A DNA stretch of 64,000 nucleotides from Flaccisagitta enflata (GCA_965153355.1 OZ231128.1:44082001-44146000); one strand, 5' to 3'; positions 11,349-24,128 are shown, counted from the stretch's first letter. Numbers and translations: made by a program. The notes: generated by a model not told the origin, from the letters alone.

Positions 11349-11470
11349 ATTCCTGTTTGGCACACTGATTCAGAGAAAATCTACAAACTGGAAGGAAAAG
11401 TCATTCGTTTTCGAATCGCCAAAAGTAACTTTGTATCACTGACGCACCTCAAAAATGGAAAATATTGCGA
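11349..11470 (+). CDS. Receptor-like gene, exon d (ectodomain)
   Basis: A 122-nt exon bounded by TTATCCTTTCTTTAAG and GCGA/GTAAGT. It enters in phase 0 and leaves in phase 2. The product reads IPVWHTDSEKIYKLEGKVIR, then a basic, hydrophobic stretch ending NGKYC. Alternating hydrophobic residues (KVIRFRI, NFVSL) suggest beta strands, which is inference only. The terminal Cys and the Cys in exon e (PPCYAP) could form a disulphide near the membrane. Confidence 0.8.
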
Positions 11471-13257
11471 GTAAGTTATTCTATCATTTCTCCAAGTATA
11501 TTGGTGTACGGAAGAGCATCTCTCGCGTTGTAGTTATAGACGAGGATATCTTGATTGAGTCGATAGCGGGTGTGTATAAGACGAGGTGTGCGGTGGCAAC
11601 AGTTCGAAAATCGATCTGTGAAGTCATTATCATGTTAATCACAGTTAGAAACTTAGATTTCGAACTGCTATTAATCTTATTAAATCATTATCGATCTGAG
11701 ACCATCTACCCATAATTCATACTTTAACTTTTTCATCACATTCATCATCGAACAGTTCCACCCCTGCAAAAAACACTATCGAACTCCTGCTGACTTCCAC
11801 ATCATCGAACTGGTTCATATATATCAAACATACATATCAAATTACAACTTAAACATTGAGCACAATGCTGGAATTGCCGATGACTCTTTTCCAATGATGA
11901 ATCATCGTTAACGATCGTCATCGAAGGTTCTCAACTCAGCACCGACTGAAATAACCAAAGAATGAGGATCGAAAGCTCCTAACTAGAATATTTCTTATGA
12001 AAGTTGGACAACATTACTTCTCAACCCTACCTTACTTAAGGATGAGAGCCTTTGGAGCTCTCACTGGTGTTTAATCCGGACCCATCACAACTATCCTTGC
12101 TAATGAAAAACAACCAAGTCTATCTTTAGATTAACATGAAATCGTTCAAAAAAAACCATCCAACCAAACAAAAAAAAAAACAACAATTTTAACCTGTTTG
12201 CTACAAGTGCCAATGACAAGAAAGAGTGCCAGATGAGTGTGCTGAACCGGTGGGCCCTAATCCAAAGTCCCTCACATCCATCTGATCTTCCCATTGTAAA
12301 AGGCTCATGCAACCCACATATTAAAATCAATTTTTTCCCACTGATTGAGACCATTTTCTCAAACATTCCATGTCAATCCAAAATAAAAAGATGCAAAGTA
12401 GTCAGCATATCCCTATTATTTATAGCGAACAAATTATTAAATGATTATGTAGCTATCCAAGGATAATCTAGATATCAAAGGCAATGTTGTTAGAAACCAT
12501 ACCATTAGAGGCAAGAATCGAGAATCAACCATATGGGATCGCCGGCATTCTATACCATGGTACTGATATCTATGAAAGTTGGACAACATTACTACTCAAC
12601 CCTACCTTACTTAAGGATGAGAGCCTTTGGAGCTCTCACTGGTGTTTAATCGGGACCCATCACAACTATCCTTGCTAATGAAAAACAACCAAGTCTATCT
12701 TTACATTAACATGAAATCGTTCACAAAAAACCATCCAACCAAACAGAAAAAAACACCTGTTTGCTACAAGTGCCAATGACAAGAAAGAGTGCCAGATGAG
12801 TGTGCTGAACCGGTGGGCCCTAATCCAAAGTCCCTCACATCCATCTGATCTTCCCATTGTAAAAGGCTCATGCAACCCACAACTTAAAATCAAAAATTTT
12901 CCACTGATTGAGACCATTTTCTCAAACATTCCATGTCAATCCAAAATAAAAAGATGCAAAGTAGTCAGCATATCCCTATTATTTATAGCGAACAAATTAC
13001 CAAATGATTATGTAGCTATCCAAGGATAATCTAGAATATCTACACATTACATTACATTACAATTTCCTTAGTCAGAATGTTTCAAAAATCATGCTGAGAT
13101 CGAGTTCTGTGAAAAAAAAAAGACTTTGAAAAAAAAAATCCTCGAACTGCGCCAATGACGCCAGACGAGGACGGACGAACAGATCGACCAAAGAGTTTTG
13201 ATAAAAGCATCTGAATTCAAGTCAATTATTTCATTTTTTCACTTATTTTACTTTCAG
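11471..13257. other. Intron between exons d and e, with a tandem duplication
   Basis: A 1.79-kb intron. Its main content is the direct duplication at 11996-13035. A short ACATT run near 13043-13057 and small poly-A tracts follow. No other exon is supported. Confidence 0.7.
11996..13035 (+). repeat. Tandem direct duplication, two ~470-bp copies offset ~575 bp
   Basis: TATGAAAGTTGGACAACATT starts both copies (11996 and 12571), and both end with CTATCCAAGGATAATCTAGA (~12453 and ~13016). Differences are few and mostly in A-runs, so the duplication is recent. Paired frames in the two copies (such as the ~77-residue plus-strand frames at 12233 and 12796) arise from the duplication. The segment lies in an intron, and I cannot assign a function. 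Confidence 0.85.
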
Positions 13258-13418
13258 TCACTTCATCAAGCTGTTTGGCGAAGAAAAGCCTTTGAAACAT
13301 CCTCCGTGCTACGCGCCCATCAATCCCACGCGCCCATCAATCCCACCAAACCAAACCAAACCAAACAGCTCTTGGCACTTTTACCTCATTGGTGGTATTG
13401 TTGCCATTGTCGCAATCG
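13258..13418 (+). CDS. Receptor-like gene, exon e (stalk and first half of transmembrane helix)
   Basis: The acceptor ATTTTACTTTCAG and donor ATCG/GTCAGT bound a 161-nt exon, entering in phase 2 and leaving in phase 1. It encodes a membrane-proximal region with one Cys, then a Pro/Asn/Thr-rich stalk (SIPPNQTKPNSSW) carrying two N-glycosylation sequons, NQT and NSS. It ends with the start of a hydrophobic helix, HFYLIGGIVAIVAIG. The helix is incomplete here and is finished by exon f almost 19 kb away, which is strong evidence that the two exons belong together. The longer frame covering this position runs in a different register and is not the coding one. Confidence 0.8.
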
Positions 13419-13804
13419 GTCAGTAACTCTTGTCTATATCTTTACTGCTGACATCCTGTTGGAATTTGTGTCATCCGGAATAGTCTCCACATATATTCAT
13501 TTAGTCTATTTATGACTATCTTTTGTATGTTAGGTTGTTTTTTCTGTTTTTCTATGTTGTTTTTTTTATATAGTTTGTTTGTTCCCGTTTGTGGTGTGTG
13601 GTTTGTGATGTGTTGTGTGTTGTGTGGCGTGTGATGTGTGTTGTGTGTTGTATGTTGTGTGGTGTGTGGTGTGTGGTTAACTGGTTATGTGGTGTGTGGT
13701 GTGTGGTCATATAGTGTGTGGTTATGTGTTGTGTGGTGTGTAAGTTATTTGTAGTGACTTTCAGCAACATCAATATTTTGTTGTTTTTTGTTTCAGTAAA
13801 TAGA

Positions 13805-14025
13805 AAACAAGGCCAACGCGTTACAAGTCGCGTGCGGTCTTGAAGACTAAAAGACTAAAAAACCTTAAGACCAAAAGACAAAACAATTAAAAGCAGAAGC
13901 AGTAATGCAAAAAACGCCCAAATACGCCGAAAAAAGCTAATGGAAACCGACCGACCGACCAACAGACCGACCGAGCGACCAACCGACATAGCGGTTCATA
14001 GAGTCGCGTAGCACGCGACTAAAAA
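13805..14025 (+). mobile_element. H-family element, class 1
   Basis: It begins AACAAGGCC and ends in the hairpin GTCGCGTAGCACGCGAC plus TAAAAA. The 5' segment AGTCGCGTGC (13826-13835) and 3' segment GCACGCGACT (14011-14020) match 10/10. The 5' terminal region is degenerate after AAGGCC. The GACC run is at 13946-13988. Its right end directly abuts the start of X copy 2. Confidence 0.75.
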
Positions 14026-14048
14026 TGATCGGGAAAAAAGTTGAAGTC
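14026..14048 (+). repeat. Left part of X repeat copy 2, split by the LTR element
   Basis: TGATCGGGAAAAAAGTTGAAG followed by TC continues at 31206 with AAGTCAGTCTTCGAC. Removing the LTR element and one AAGTC restores the sequence of the intact X copy at 24428. Confidence 0.8.
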
Positions 14049-14774
14049 TGTCAGCGTTTGCCACGAGTCTCAGTTTCTCCAAGCAGCTGTGAGTCTTTAA
14101 AGTGAATGTTTTTCCAGTGTTTATAAGCGGAACCGTCTTTGGCATCCAATCTGAAGCGAAAGAGGCGCATCCAAGATTGTAGAGATCACAAAGTTCTGAA
14201 TGGGAAAAGTAAAAGAGAAAGGAGAGGAGGAGGGGGCGCTAATTATGGTGGGCAGTGTGTTAAAGGGGGCCGGTCCATATCAATATAATAATGCCCTATA
14301 CCTGAGGATCCGTAGAATGATGGTTTCTGGATGGGGGATGACGGAGGGGATGATAATGCGCACAACATGGATAAGGAAAGTCAATTAGATATGAAAAGAG
14401 TTTGCTCGCTTATCTAGGGGAAAAAAGGAGAAATCATAATCTAAACACCAATATATACAGTAAAGGCAATAAGAGAGAAGGCACAAGGAAATGAGTCCAC
14501 AATTGAGTCTTGGAATGATGGCTGAGTCCGGGGATGGATGATGGAGGAGGAGGATGAGGCCGGGGATCGAACCAGAGGATGAGGAGGAGGATGAGGAGAA
14601 GGATGAGGAGAAGGATGAGGATGAAGTCGGGGATTGAGCCGAGGAAGGAGGAGGAGGATGAGGACCAAACAGGAGGAGGAGGAGGAGGACGGATGAGGGA
14701 GAAGCGGCGAGGAGGAGGATGGCGGAGGAGGACCTGAAGAGATATGTACATGAAATACGTGCTGTTTAGTGACA
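14049..14774 (-). repeat. LTR (3' LTR of the gag-only element), 726 bp, intact
   Basis: It runs from TGTCAGCG to GTGACA. It is nearly identical to the split LTR (21770-21821 plus 30530-31205); only a few substitutions and small indels are visible, implying recent insertion. The right third is purine-rich (GAGGAGGATGAGG). Confidence 0.9.
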
Positions 14775-16170
14775 GCCCCTGCATCTGCTAATAAGCAGAT
14801 TACGTGATTTCTCGAAGGGGGGATTCTAGGGGAAAAAAATTTAGCGAGCAAACTATGGACCGGGGGGAGGGGGGGGGGGGAAGGAAGATCAAAGAAAACG
14901 CGACATATGCAATATATAAGCGAAAAGAAAAAACGTGTTGAGAAATGCGAAAAATAGGCACAAAAGCATAGAGTATATACAGAAGGTAAACGCGAGAGTC
15001 TGGATGGTAAGGCTGGGGTGCGGAGGAAGAGGAGATGGCGAACATCGTTCCACGAGGTCTTTTATACAGTTCCACGGGGCGGATGGCGCGGGCGGGAGGA
15101 CGGGAGGATGACGTCAGATGGAGGTGACGATGAGGATGAGGAGGAGGACGGGGCTTTTCACCGCAGACCAGGTTGATGGCGACTCCGGAACTGGGCTTAC
15201 GCCCGCGCACCTCGCAAATAGGATGGAACGAGGTTAGCAGTATCCAGAATAGAGGAATGTGATGTTGTGGGGGTGGGTTTTAGTGTGTAGTGAGGTGTGT
15301 AGCGAAACAACAGAATTAAGAGCAAGAAACCAAGTGGTATCGTCTAAGTCCCCGCCCCCAACCTGCAGTTTCTTGTGCGAGTGTCAGTATGTGAGTAAGT
15401 TGTCATGGTACAACTCACCCGGGTGAATATGCGACGTGACTAATTGTCTGAGGGCGATTTTTTATTCTAGATCCGCCGTCGTGAGGACTTCGTTGCGTGG
15501 GCGTCGGATGCGGGCGCTGTGAGCTTGGATGATAAGTTGCGTGAAGACGTGTTGATAAATTTGAGTCATTTCAAGCGAGAGACTGATGATACTTGTTGCA
15601 GCCTTTAGCGCATTGGGGGAGAATGTTGATGGAATTGAGGACGAGAAGATGTCAAATTTTTTCATAGGGCTTGCAGTAGGCAAGGAGATGAATGGCGGGA
15701 TGGAGACGAGTAAATTGTGTAGAGACGAGGGATAACACACATCGAGGCGGGGAAGAAAAACTTTGCGTGGATTCATGTCGTTTTCAGACGGGACGAGGGA
15801 TTATGATGACCAAGAATGAGGTCGTTGCGCGGGAGATGGATGATTGGATGATTGGGGCCACCTACGACACTTTGGTCTGAAAGGTGTGCCCCTGGCTTAT
15901 GATGGATGGTAGGGTCGGGCCGAATTCGTGGGGAGAGGGACGAGATGAAGAGGAGAGGAGGACGAGGATTTGACTAGGCCGAGGTGTAATCATAGGGAAG
16001 GGCGGAAGGCTGTTTAGGTGGTGTGCAGCGAAAATGCATTAAACGACAAGGGCAAAGTATCAGGTGGTATAGTCCTAATCCCAGCCCTCATCATGCAATT
16101 TCTTGTAAGAGTGTCAGTTTACAAGTGAGTGTGACGATACGATTCACCAAGGTAAGACGATAATTATGAG

Positions 16171-16389
<219 letters not shown>

Positions 16390-16531
16390 ATAGACGGGGA
16401 TGGCGTCATTGAATTTAGATAGGGTTCGAGGAGACGAGGGACGCGAGGAACGCAACGTTGCATGGATTACTCCCATTTTTTGATTGCTTAAAATCGATTG
16501 AGCGTGGAATTGGTAATAAAGGCGGGTTTTA

Positions 16532-16633
<102 letters not shown>

Positions 16634-16669
16634 GACGACCGACAATTAGGGGAGGAGTTAAATTTGTAA

Positions 16670-18895
16670 TTAATTTTCCCCTTCAGTTTTGTTCATATCT
16701 CCTGTTGCTTCAACGTCGGATTTAGCGTCGTCGTCGATATTGTGTCGGTGACGACTTGGTGAGTCAATGGGGGAGTGGAGGAGATGCCTGCCATGAAGGA
16801 GGGTCACGTGCCCTTTCCTATTGCAGATGCTGCAGATAACTTCCCTCCTTTCTGGACACGATTTGGCGTTGTGTCCTGGACGAAGGCAGTGGTAACATAG
16901 GTGGAGCATCGCAATTGCTGCTACTCTGTCTTTTAGCGAGAGACAGTAAAGCTTATCGCATCTTGATGTATCGTGGCGGTTTTTGCAATACATGCAGCCT
17001 TCAAATGGGGGCTGCAACGGATGGTCTGTAGGGTGTTGGCGTTGTTCAGCTTCCGTGTTCTGCGTCGGTAATTCGGTATTCCTGAGAAGATTAATGCGGG
17101 TGTGAACGAAGTCGAGCAGCTTCTGATATCCGTCTCCGTCCTTGTAATCCTCAAAGAATTTTTCGATGTAATTTGGGATCCTTGCGGCCATGATTTCAAG
17201 TAGACTAGTCCTTCTGTTGAGCACCTCCATCGAATCTGCTGCTGTCGCCGCGCTTTCTGCTTCCAGCATATTCATGTATAAGTCCTGATATGCTGTGAGA
17301 CTGCCTTTTGCCACTACGCCCCCTTCCTTCAAATTTGCCAGTGCTTCGGCTGCTGAATCCACGTTTTGGCCGTAGATTGAGTCCAAATGCGTTCTAACTT
17401 TGGCGTAGGCGACGTGACCGTATGGGTCATTTACTGTCGGTTTTGCTGCGTTGATGGCCTTTTTTGCTGCTCCGGCGAACCAATGACCCGCCAACTCTGT
17501 CACCTTTTCATTGCCAGAAATCCCTTCGACGCATCCGAAGGCTGAATCGAATGAATTCATGAGCGTGTTATACTGTCCTTTTTTCTTGGGGTCATAATTT
17601 TGAAATGGCTCTTTTGGGCGTACTCCGACGACGTTTCTTCTAATGGCGTCGATCTCGAGAGAGTGGATAAGTTTTGAGAAGTCGGGCTGGGATGGCGCCT
17701 GGATTGTTGGAGTTGGCGCCGGAAGTGCTGGAGTCGATGCCGCATTGTTTTCTATGGGTAAGATGGCGTCGTCGTCATCTTCATCCACAGATTTGTTAGC
17801 TTCATCATCGATTTCACGCCGGATCTTTTTTATTTTGTTTCTCATTTCATGATTTTTTGCTTGAATTGTTTTCACACTTTCTTGTTCTTCTCTTTTTCTC
17901 TTTTTCTCTCGCTGTTTTTGTCGCTGCGTCTCTTGGACTGTCTCTAGGTTTTTTAATTCTTTGCGAAGTCTTTTATTCTCTTCTTTTTCCTTCCGTTGGA
18001 TCTCTCTGTAGCATTCGTTGTCTTTTTCTATTGCGAGGGCGTTTTTGATATCGTCATCTGCGTCAATGTGATTGGCGTTTTCGTCAGGTTGTTGCTTCTG
18101 TTGGTTGCCGACCCATTCGGCGGCTTTCTTTTCACCTTCTTGACGTTTTTTCATTTCCGTTTCATCGTCTGTTTCCATTAGTGGTTGTTCGTTTTCTCCT
18201 TTATCGTCGTTTTTTACCTCGGCAGTCTCCCCATCATTTCCTAGATTGGCTGCCGACGGCGGATCATCGTCGGTTTTTTTCGTATCGTTTTCCCTTACGT
18301 TTGGAGGGGGTGCGCTTTTTGCCAGTTCTGACACGCGCTCAGAGGTTTGTCGCAAAGCGTTTGAGAAGTCCGTCTTTGTCGGTGGTGCAACGGCGAATAA
18401 CGGATCTCCTTGATTATGTTCTGATAGGATGGCTTGGCGGGTGTTAATGAATTTTTTAGTTATATTGCCAACGCGACTGCCCGCTGTTCGCCGGTGGCGT
18501 TTCTCCTTTGCCGAGTCACCGGGGAACCAGCGGGTCGTCACGGCTTCGTGGTATTCCCAGATTTTGTCGATGAGTTCTGATCTCATTTCGTCTATGTTAA
18601 TGAATGCGTCTTCCGCGTCGGCGTCGTCGTGTCCTCCATAAGTTTTAAGGACGTCGTCGTGTTTTAGGGCAAAGAATCGAGCCATTACCCCCAGCAATTC
18701 TGCGGCTGCTTTGGCTTCACGAGAGTTTTCGTCGCTTTCTGTGAAGTCCGCCGTTCGGACGGAAGCGAGCGACCCGGATGAGCCTAGGGCGCCGGCCTCC
18801 GCTGCTTGAATCAGGGCGTCGAAGTCGGGGAATTTTCGAATTGTCGCCTCGAATGTTGCTTTTTCTTGAGCGAGTTCTCCCGCTGTTTTTGCCAT
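16670..18895 (-). CDS. gag: BEL/Pao-type Gag polyprotein, 741 aa
   Basis: This is the structural protein of the LTR element, expected to form the particle that packages element RNA. Residues ~1-200 are a charged helical N-terminal region. Residues ~220-370 are very Lys/Glu-rich and probably coiled coil. Residues ~400-600 form a globular capsid-like part (YNTLMNSFDSAFGCV, HLDSIYGQ). The C-terminus has three zinc-knuckle motifs: CMYCKNRHDTSRC (~634), CYHCLRPGHNAKSC (~667) and CSICNRKGHVTLLH (~688, CCHH). A triple arrangement with a final CCHH-like motif is characteristic of BEL/Pao Gag. The ATG at 18895 is followed by an open frame with no defect, so the protein may be functional. No protease or reverse transcriptase is fused or follows. 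It overlaps several short plus-strand shadow frames that should be ignored. Confidence 0.88.
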   Translation of the reverse strand: MAKTAGELAQEKATFEATIRKFPDFDALIQAAEAGALGSSGSLASVRTADFTESDENSREAKAAAELLGVMARFFALKHDDVLKTYGGHDDADAEDAFINIDEMRSELIDKIWEYHEAVTTRWFPGDSAKEKRHRRTAGSRVGNITKKFINTRQAILSEHNQGDPLFAVAPPTKTDFSNALRQTSERVSELAKSAPPPNVRENDTKKTDDDPPSAANLGNDGETAEVKNDDKGENEQPLMETDDETEMKKRQEGEKKAAEWVGNQQKQQPDENANHIDADDDIKNALAIEKDNECYREIQRKEKEENKRLRKELKNLETVQETQRQKQREKKRKREEQESVKTIQAKNHEMRNKIKKIRREIDDEANKSVDEDDDDAILPIENNAASTPALPAPTPTIQAPSQPDFSKLIHSLEIDAIRRNVVGVRPKEPFQNYDPKKKGQYNTLMNSFDSAFGCVEGISGNEKVTELAGHWFAGAAKKAINAAKPTVNDPYGHVAYAKVRTHLDSIYGQNVDSAAEALANLKEGGVVAKGSLTAYQDLYMNMLEAESAATAADSMEVLNRRTSLLEIMAARIPNYIEKFFEDYKDGDGYQKLLDFVHTRINLLRNTELPTQNTEAEQRQHPTDHPLQPPFEGCMYCKNRHDTSRCDKLYCLSLKDRVAAIAMLHLCYHCLRPGHNAKSCPERREVICSICNRKGHVTLLHGRHLLHSPIDSPSRHRHNIDDDAKSDVEATGDMNKTEGEN

Positions 18896-19470
18896 GATGG
18901 ATGATGGATGATGGATGAGAGTGGTGGAGATGATGGGGATGAAGATTAGCAGGTGTTTCTACTTTGATGTTTTTAGATAAGACCGATATATAATAATATG
19001 CGTGTGTTTTTGCCCCCTAATGGAGTTTAAGGAGTGTTTGCACTACATAGTTTTAAATAAAATATCATATCAGACAGTTTCTTCTTGATCCAGTTCCAAG
19101 GGGATAAGCTTGGTCCACGTGAGCTTCTGGGGCGGTGACGGGATGGTTTCTCGCCGGATGGGATGGGTGGATGGGCATTGATTGGCTTATTAACGGGTGA
19201 TGGTTTTTTTTTAGGAATGGATGAAGAAAACGAGCAAGTAGTCCTATTGTCTTTTTCGTCTTGGCGTGAATGTTAGGGCGAGTGTGACGGGATTGAAGGA
19301 TGAGGAGACGGGAATGTCAGGTATTCCAGAGGATTTGTCGTATGAATGAGGGTCTTGGAATAATGGAAGGATCGACGGCGATCGCGAAGCGCACGAAGGG
19401 TGAGATTTAAAATGTTAATATCTGAAGCACTTTAGTTCATATGGTGTTCACGAGTCCGAGAAAGAGAGAA

Positions 19471-19623
<153 letters not shown>

Positions 19624-20251
19624 ACGAGGGAGAGAGAGATTGTTGCATGGATCGAGCGCGGAGAGGGATATGAATAGTCGTGTGTATAAGGAATTCGGAA
19701 ACAAAGGAAGGGTTTTGGTTACGCTTTTAAAATGAGAAGCGGGAAATTGCCGATGGATCGAGGGGTTGGATTTGGTAATGTCTCTGATGCGCGGGGAAAA
19801 ATAGCAGTAAGAGGCCGTCAGTTTTCTGTCTTAAGAGGACGCATCTATTGGACATCTCTTGGCCTTGTTTTCAATCATGTTTTGAGAGAAAGAGAACGAG
19901 GAAGAAGACGCAAGACACGAAACAGAAATGATGAGGAGGCTGCAGGAATTGGAGGAGGAGGAACCGAGGGAGAAGAGGGGGAAGTGCCGCTGTGTGTGAA
20001 AAGCCAGCTGTTTACAATAACCATTAAGTATTGGTCCCTATTCGTCGCGTGGAATTGGATGTTAATGGCTTGTTGTTGATGATAGGAGGGAAATCAAGCA
20101 GGTGGTATAGTCCGACTTTATTTTTCCCGAGTTGATTTAGATGTCAATGAAAGTGATGATGAGAGGGGTGATAAAGGATGATTATGATGGTGGTGATGGT
20201 GATACTGAAAAAAATAATCCGGTTGTAAGAAATGCTGTGCAAGGCGGGCAA

Positions 20252-20252
<1 letters not shown>

Positions 20253-20340
<88 letters not shown>
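20253..20340. repeat. (GA)n microsatellite
   Basis: Pure GA run in the leader of the LTR element. Confidence 0.95.
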
Positions 20341-20342
<2 letters not shown>

Positions 20343-20881
20343 GATGATCGTAGTAAGATAGATGATTTTGACGGATTTGATTTTTGGTGATAGAAAGACG
20401 GCGATGGCTTTTTAACTAGATACGGACAAAGAAGAACGAACAGGTATTCCAATTGTCTTTTTCGTCTTGGCGTTAATGTTAGGGGGTGCGTGTAATGGGA
20501 AGAGGTGTGAGAAGATGATAATGTTTTCTTGTCAGTAATGAGAGGAGGGATTGTTTCGACGCTATTGATCTCGATAACGAGATGACAGATATTGATGGAG
20601 GATTAACGGGTCATTGTCTTTTCATGGATATAGAAAACAAGCAGGTGGTCCTATTGTCTTTTTCGTCTTTCGGAGATCGCGGAAACGACGATAGGGATTG
20701 TCGCATGAGTAAGAATTTTAGGAAGATGGAGAGGTCGACGGCGATCGTGAAGGGCACGAAGGGCGAGTTTTAAAATGTTAATATAACATTGTTAGGTGTT
20801 CTTTTTATTGAGCCAGTTCTGTTTCAGTTTTCGCCATGATGATTGACGTGGTGTGCGGAGAAGGATGGTGAGGGTGATGAT

Positions 20882-21140
20882 TAGCGGATATTCCCACTGT
20901 TGATGATGATGTAGTGGATGTGAATGTGAATGTGAATGTTTTCTTCTGAGGGTGGAGGGGTGATTTTTTGGATTTTTTAAATGGTGAGTATGCAGATTAG
21001 CGGATATTCCCACTGTTGGTGATGGTAGAGTGGATGTGCATGTAAATGTGAATGTCTTCTTCTGAGAGTGGGGGGTGATTTTTGGATTCTTTAAATGGTG
21101 AGTATGCAGATTAGCGGGTATTCCCACTGTTGATGATAAC
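20882..21140. repeat. ~115-bp tandem repeat, 2.3 copies
   Basis: GCGGATATTCCCACTGTTG recurs at 20882, 20999 and 21114 (last copy GCGGGTATTCC), with shared GAATGT and CTTCTGAG blocks between. It lies inside the leader of the LTR element. Confidence 0.85.
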
Positions 21141-21769
21141 GGGCTGATTTGGTGGTGTAGGGAGTGAATGTTTTGCTGGGGTCGGGGAATGATGTTTGGA
21201 GTAGAGTGAGTTTGTTGGATTTTGTCTTTGGACAAATTGGGCGCGATGAACAACCGGTAGTCCTATTGTTTTCGCGAGCAGGAGGATGGCTGAAGATGTT
21301 TTTGTTGGCTGCTTGTTGGAGTAGGGAAGGATGTTGACGGCACGGGGGCAATGTTGCCACTGTCTGTCTGTCTTTCCCGGGGGTTTCCAGTGCCCTCGTC
21401 GTTGTCTGGTGTCTGTACACGCGTCTGTATACTGTCTTTTGATGCGGTAACTTTTGTCTTTGAGGAAGCTGTAGATGTGCGAGCAAGAAGGGATGGTGAT
21501 GAGGATGGGAAGTTGGGCTTTTCTTTCACCGTAAGTTGATGGAAGGAGGAGGGCTGGTCGGGAAGATGAGGATGAGGATGATGAGGATGGGAGGTTGAAG
21601 TTTTCTTTCACCGTAATTGATGGCGGAAGAAGGGATGGTTGTGCGACTTTGAAGGTTGAAGAAGGGGTGAACGACTTTGGCGGGAAGATGGAGGTCTCGG
21701 ATGGGAAGCCGGGAACTTGAATGGGAAGGCGGTAGACTTGAGCTTTAGGGAACTGAGGAACTTTGTGAT

Positions 21770-21821
21770 TGTCAGCGTTTGCCACGAGTCTCAGTTTCTC
21801 CAAGCAGCTGTGAGTCTTTAA
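21770..21821 (-). repeat. First part of the split 5' LTR
   Basis: TGTCAGCG to TTTAA, identical to the first 52 bp of the intact LTR at 14049, then broken by foreign sequence starting GGGACGT. The remainder continues at 30530. Confidence 0.9.
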
Positions 21822-22448
21822 GGGACGTGACCGGTTCAACTCAGACCTCTAAGATACCGATGAAACTGTGTTGGCATGCAGTTCAAACCCAGTAGGGCCA
21901 CCTACCATGGACTCGTGACAAAATTTTTTGCATTTTTTTAAAGTCCTATTTTAAGTTCCTGTCATTCCAATTCGCGCGCACATGAAACTTCTCCCCGCTC
22001 CGACTACAGGAACATGCTTTAAAATTACCCCGAAGTTTGGACCATGTGGTTTATGATTTCCGTAAGTGCGTTTCAGTCTTGCTTCAATCTCGACGCAAAA
22101 GAAAGTCTACGTCTTAGTTGGCTGTTGCTTTAAATAGTGGAAGAGGATTTTGCATTTACCTATTTGACTTCTTCCACTTCCTTGCAACTCCTAAGATTTT
22201 TTCGGCTTTTTTTCTCAATCAGACATTTTTTTTAATTTCTTGTGAAATAAGACTTTTTGAGGACAACAATACGGCTTAGACAATTGTGGAGGATATTATC
22301 ATGGCAGACACAAACTCGGCTATGACTAAACGGCATAGACGAAGATGGCACAGACAAACACTGCGAAGAAAACCAGGTAAAGACAAAGATGGAAAAGACG
22401 AGTGTGATGGGAGCCGGGGCTAGCACAGCCAAGTATTTCAAATATGAC

Positions 22449-22699
22449 AACAAGGCCGGATACACGGCTGATAAGTAGTCGCTGGCGGGTGAGCAGGGGC
22501 ACTAATACGAGTGGGCAGGGGCAGTAATACGGGTGGGCAGGGGCTAGTGTGGATGGGCTGGGGCTGTTATTTGGCAGGGGGGGGGGCGTAATGCTTAGAT
22601 ATCGCTCTTTCAGTCGATTTCGCGTCAGCCAAAATTTCGCGTTACCTACATACCTACGGACACAGCCTCTTATAGAGTCGCTTAGCCAGCAACTAAAAA
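22449..22699 (+). mobile_element. H-family element, class 4 (GCTGGC)
   Basis: It starts AACAAGGCCGGATACACGGC. The 5' segment AGTCGCTGGC (22477-22486) pairs with GCCAGCAACT (22685-22694) at 9/10. The hairpin arms TTAGCCAGCAAC and GTCGCT are imperfect. The GGGTGGGCAGGGGC block is repeated about three times at ~22-23 bp spacing (22487-22555), a smaller version of the expansion at 5405-5620. Confidence 0.8.
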
Positions 22700-22954
22700 G
22701 GAACACAATGGCTAACCAGACAATAACCACGATGATAACGTAACACGCAAAAGGTTGAGGCGTTTATTGAAGGGCTCTGCAATATTCATTAATAATTATA
22801 CGCCTTTCCTTGTACATGTTGTCGTTGTAGCATCATTCAAACGACACAAGAGCACACCAGAACAAAAGACGTCCGTACGCACGGTGGAAGCAGCAAAAGT
22901 TAATGCCGGTGTCAACAGCTGAGGCCAGGTGAGTTTGCGAATGAATGCGAAGGA

Positions 22955-23240
<286 letters not shown>

Positions 23241-23496
23241 GCAGGGTAAGGGATTGAATGACATACGCATCCATTTTTGTTAACAATTTCATAATATGAA
23301 AGTAACAATGTACAATGTACAATGTATATTTGTTGACGAAATCAGCAAAAGTCACAACAGACCGTCGCAATTAAAGAAGATTAAAAAGCAGTCCTAGTAG
23401 CAGAGACAACGACCCCAAGGTTGGCAACAGCAAAATGTCGGTAAAAGCAGACAGAGCGGCACAGCCTAAGGTAGGAGATGGAAATACCACAAAGAA

Positions 23497-23500
<4 letters not shown>

Positions 23501-23565
<65 letters not shown>

Positions 23566-23602
23566 AGAGAAAGAGAAAGAGAAAGAGAGAGAGAGAGAGA
23601 GA
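23501..23602. repeat. (GA)n/(GAAA)n microsatellite
   Basis: GA run passing into AAAGAG repeats and back to GA. Confidence 0.95.
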
Positions 23603-24059
23603 TTCATATTGAGTTTTGTCTTTGGACGCCTCGCGCAAATGTACCTTTGCAACTCTCTACAGATGGTAATGACGAATTGACAATGTCAAGAAGGAAAAGG
23701 CGGAGGAAAACGATGAAAATGTCATCCTTGGGCTCCTTAGTTCAACATTCTGTCCATTTATGTCCCGCCACGGCGCCGGCGGTCACCCATACGAGGCAAC
23801 AACAACAATGAAACCAACAGCAACACGGAAAACAACAACAACAAAACAACAACAACAGTATCAACATCTAAGGCTATGCCTTTCGTCTACTGCTATTTCA
23901 ATTTGACAATATTCAATCGAGGTGTCTTCGTTTCCCCCTCCCCCATCGTGATCATTTAGAAAACAAGTGACGCGGGGTCATAATATCGTTGCACACAAAC
24001 AGTACCAACTGCAGCATCATAAATGAGCACTTTTCGCGTTTTCAACTCAAGCATGACAA
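23603..24059. other. Non-coding; CAA-rich patch
   Basis: No gene seen. Positions 23797-23865 are a degenerate CAA/ACAACA repeat. Confidence 0.5.
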
Positions 24060-24128
24060 CTTGAGTGTGACGGACGGACCAACGGACGGACAAAGCCTCT
24101 TATAGAGTTGCGTGTCTGCAACCAAAAA
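24060..24128 (+). repeat. H-family 3' end, class 3, truncated
   Basis: TGTGACGGACGGACC, then CTCTTATAGAGTTGCGTGTCTGCAAC followed by CAAAAA, written here as its parts: the CTCTTATAGAG pre-hairpin block and the GTTGCGTGTCTGCAAC hairpin. No 5' end was found upstream. Confidence 0.6.

Noticed and set aside
16670-18895. The 741-residue protein as a domesticated host gene
   Set aside because: It lies between near-identical LTRs with a 5-bp target duplication, so it is still part of a recent mobile element.
21111-21839. A 242-residue Ser/Pro-rich frame starting in the split LTR
   Set aside because: It spans the LTR, the leader and a 115-bp tandem repeat, has no recognisable domain, and lies upstream of gag where no protein is expected.
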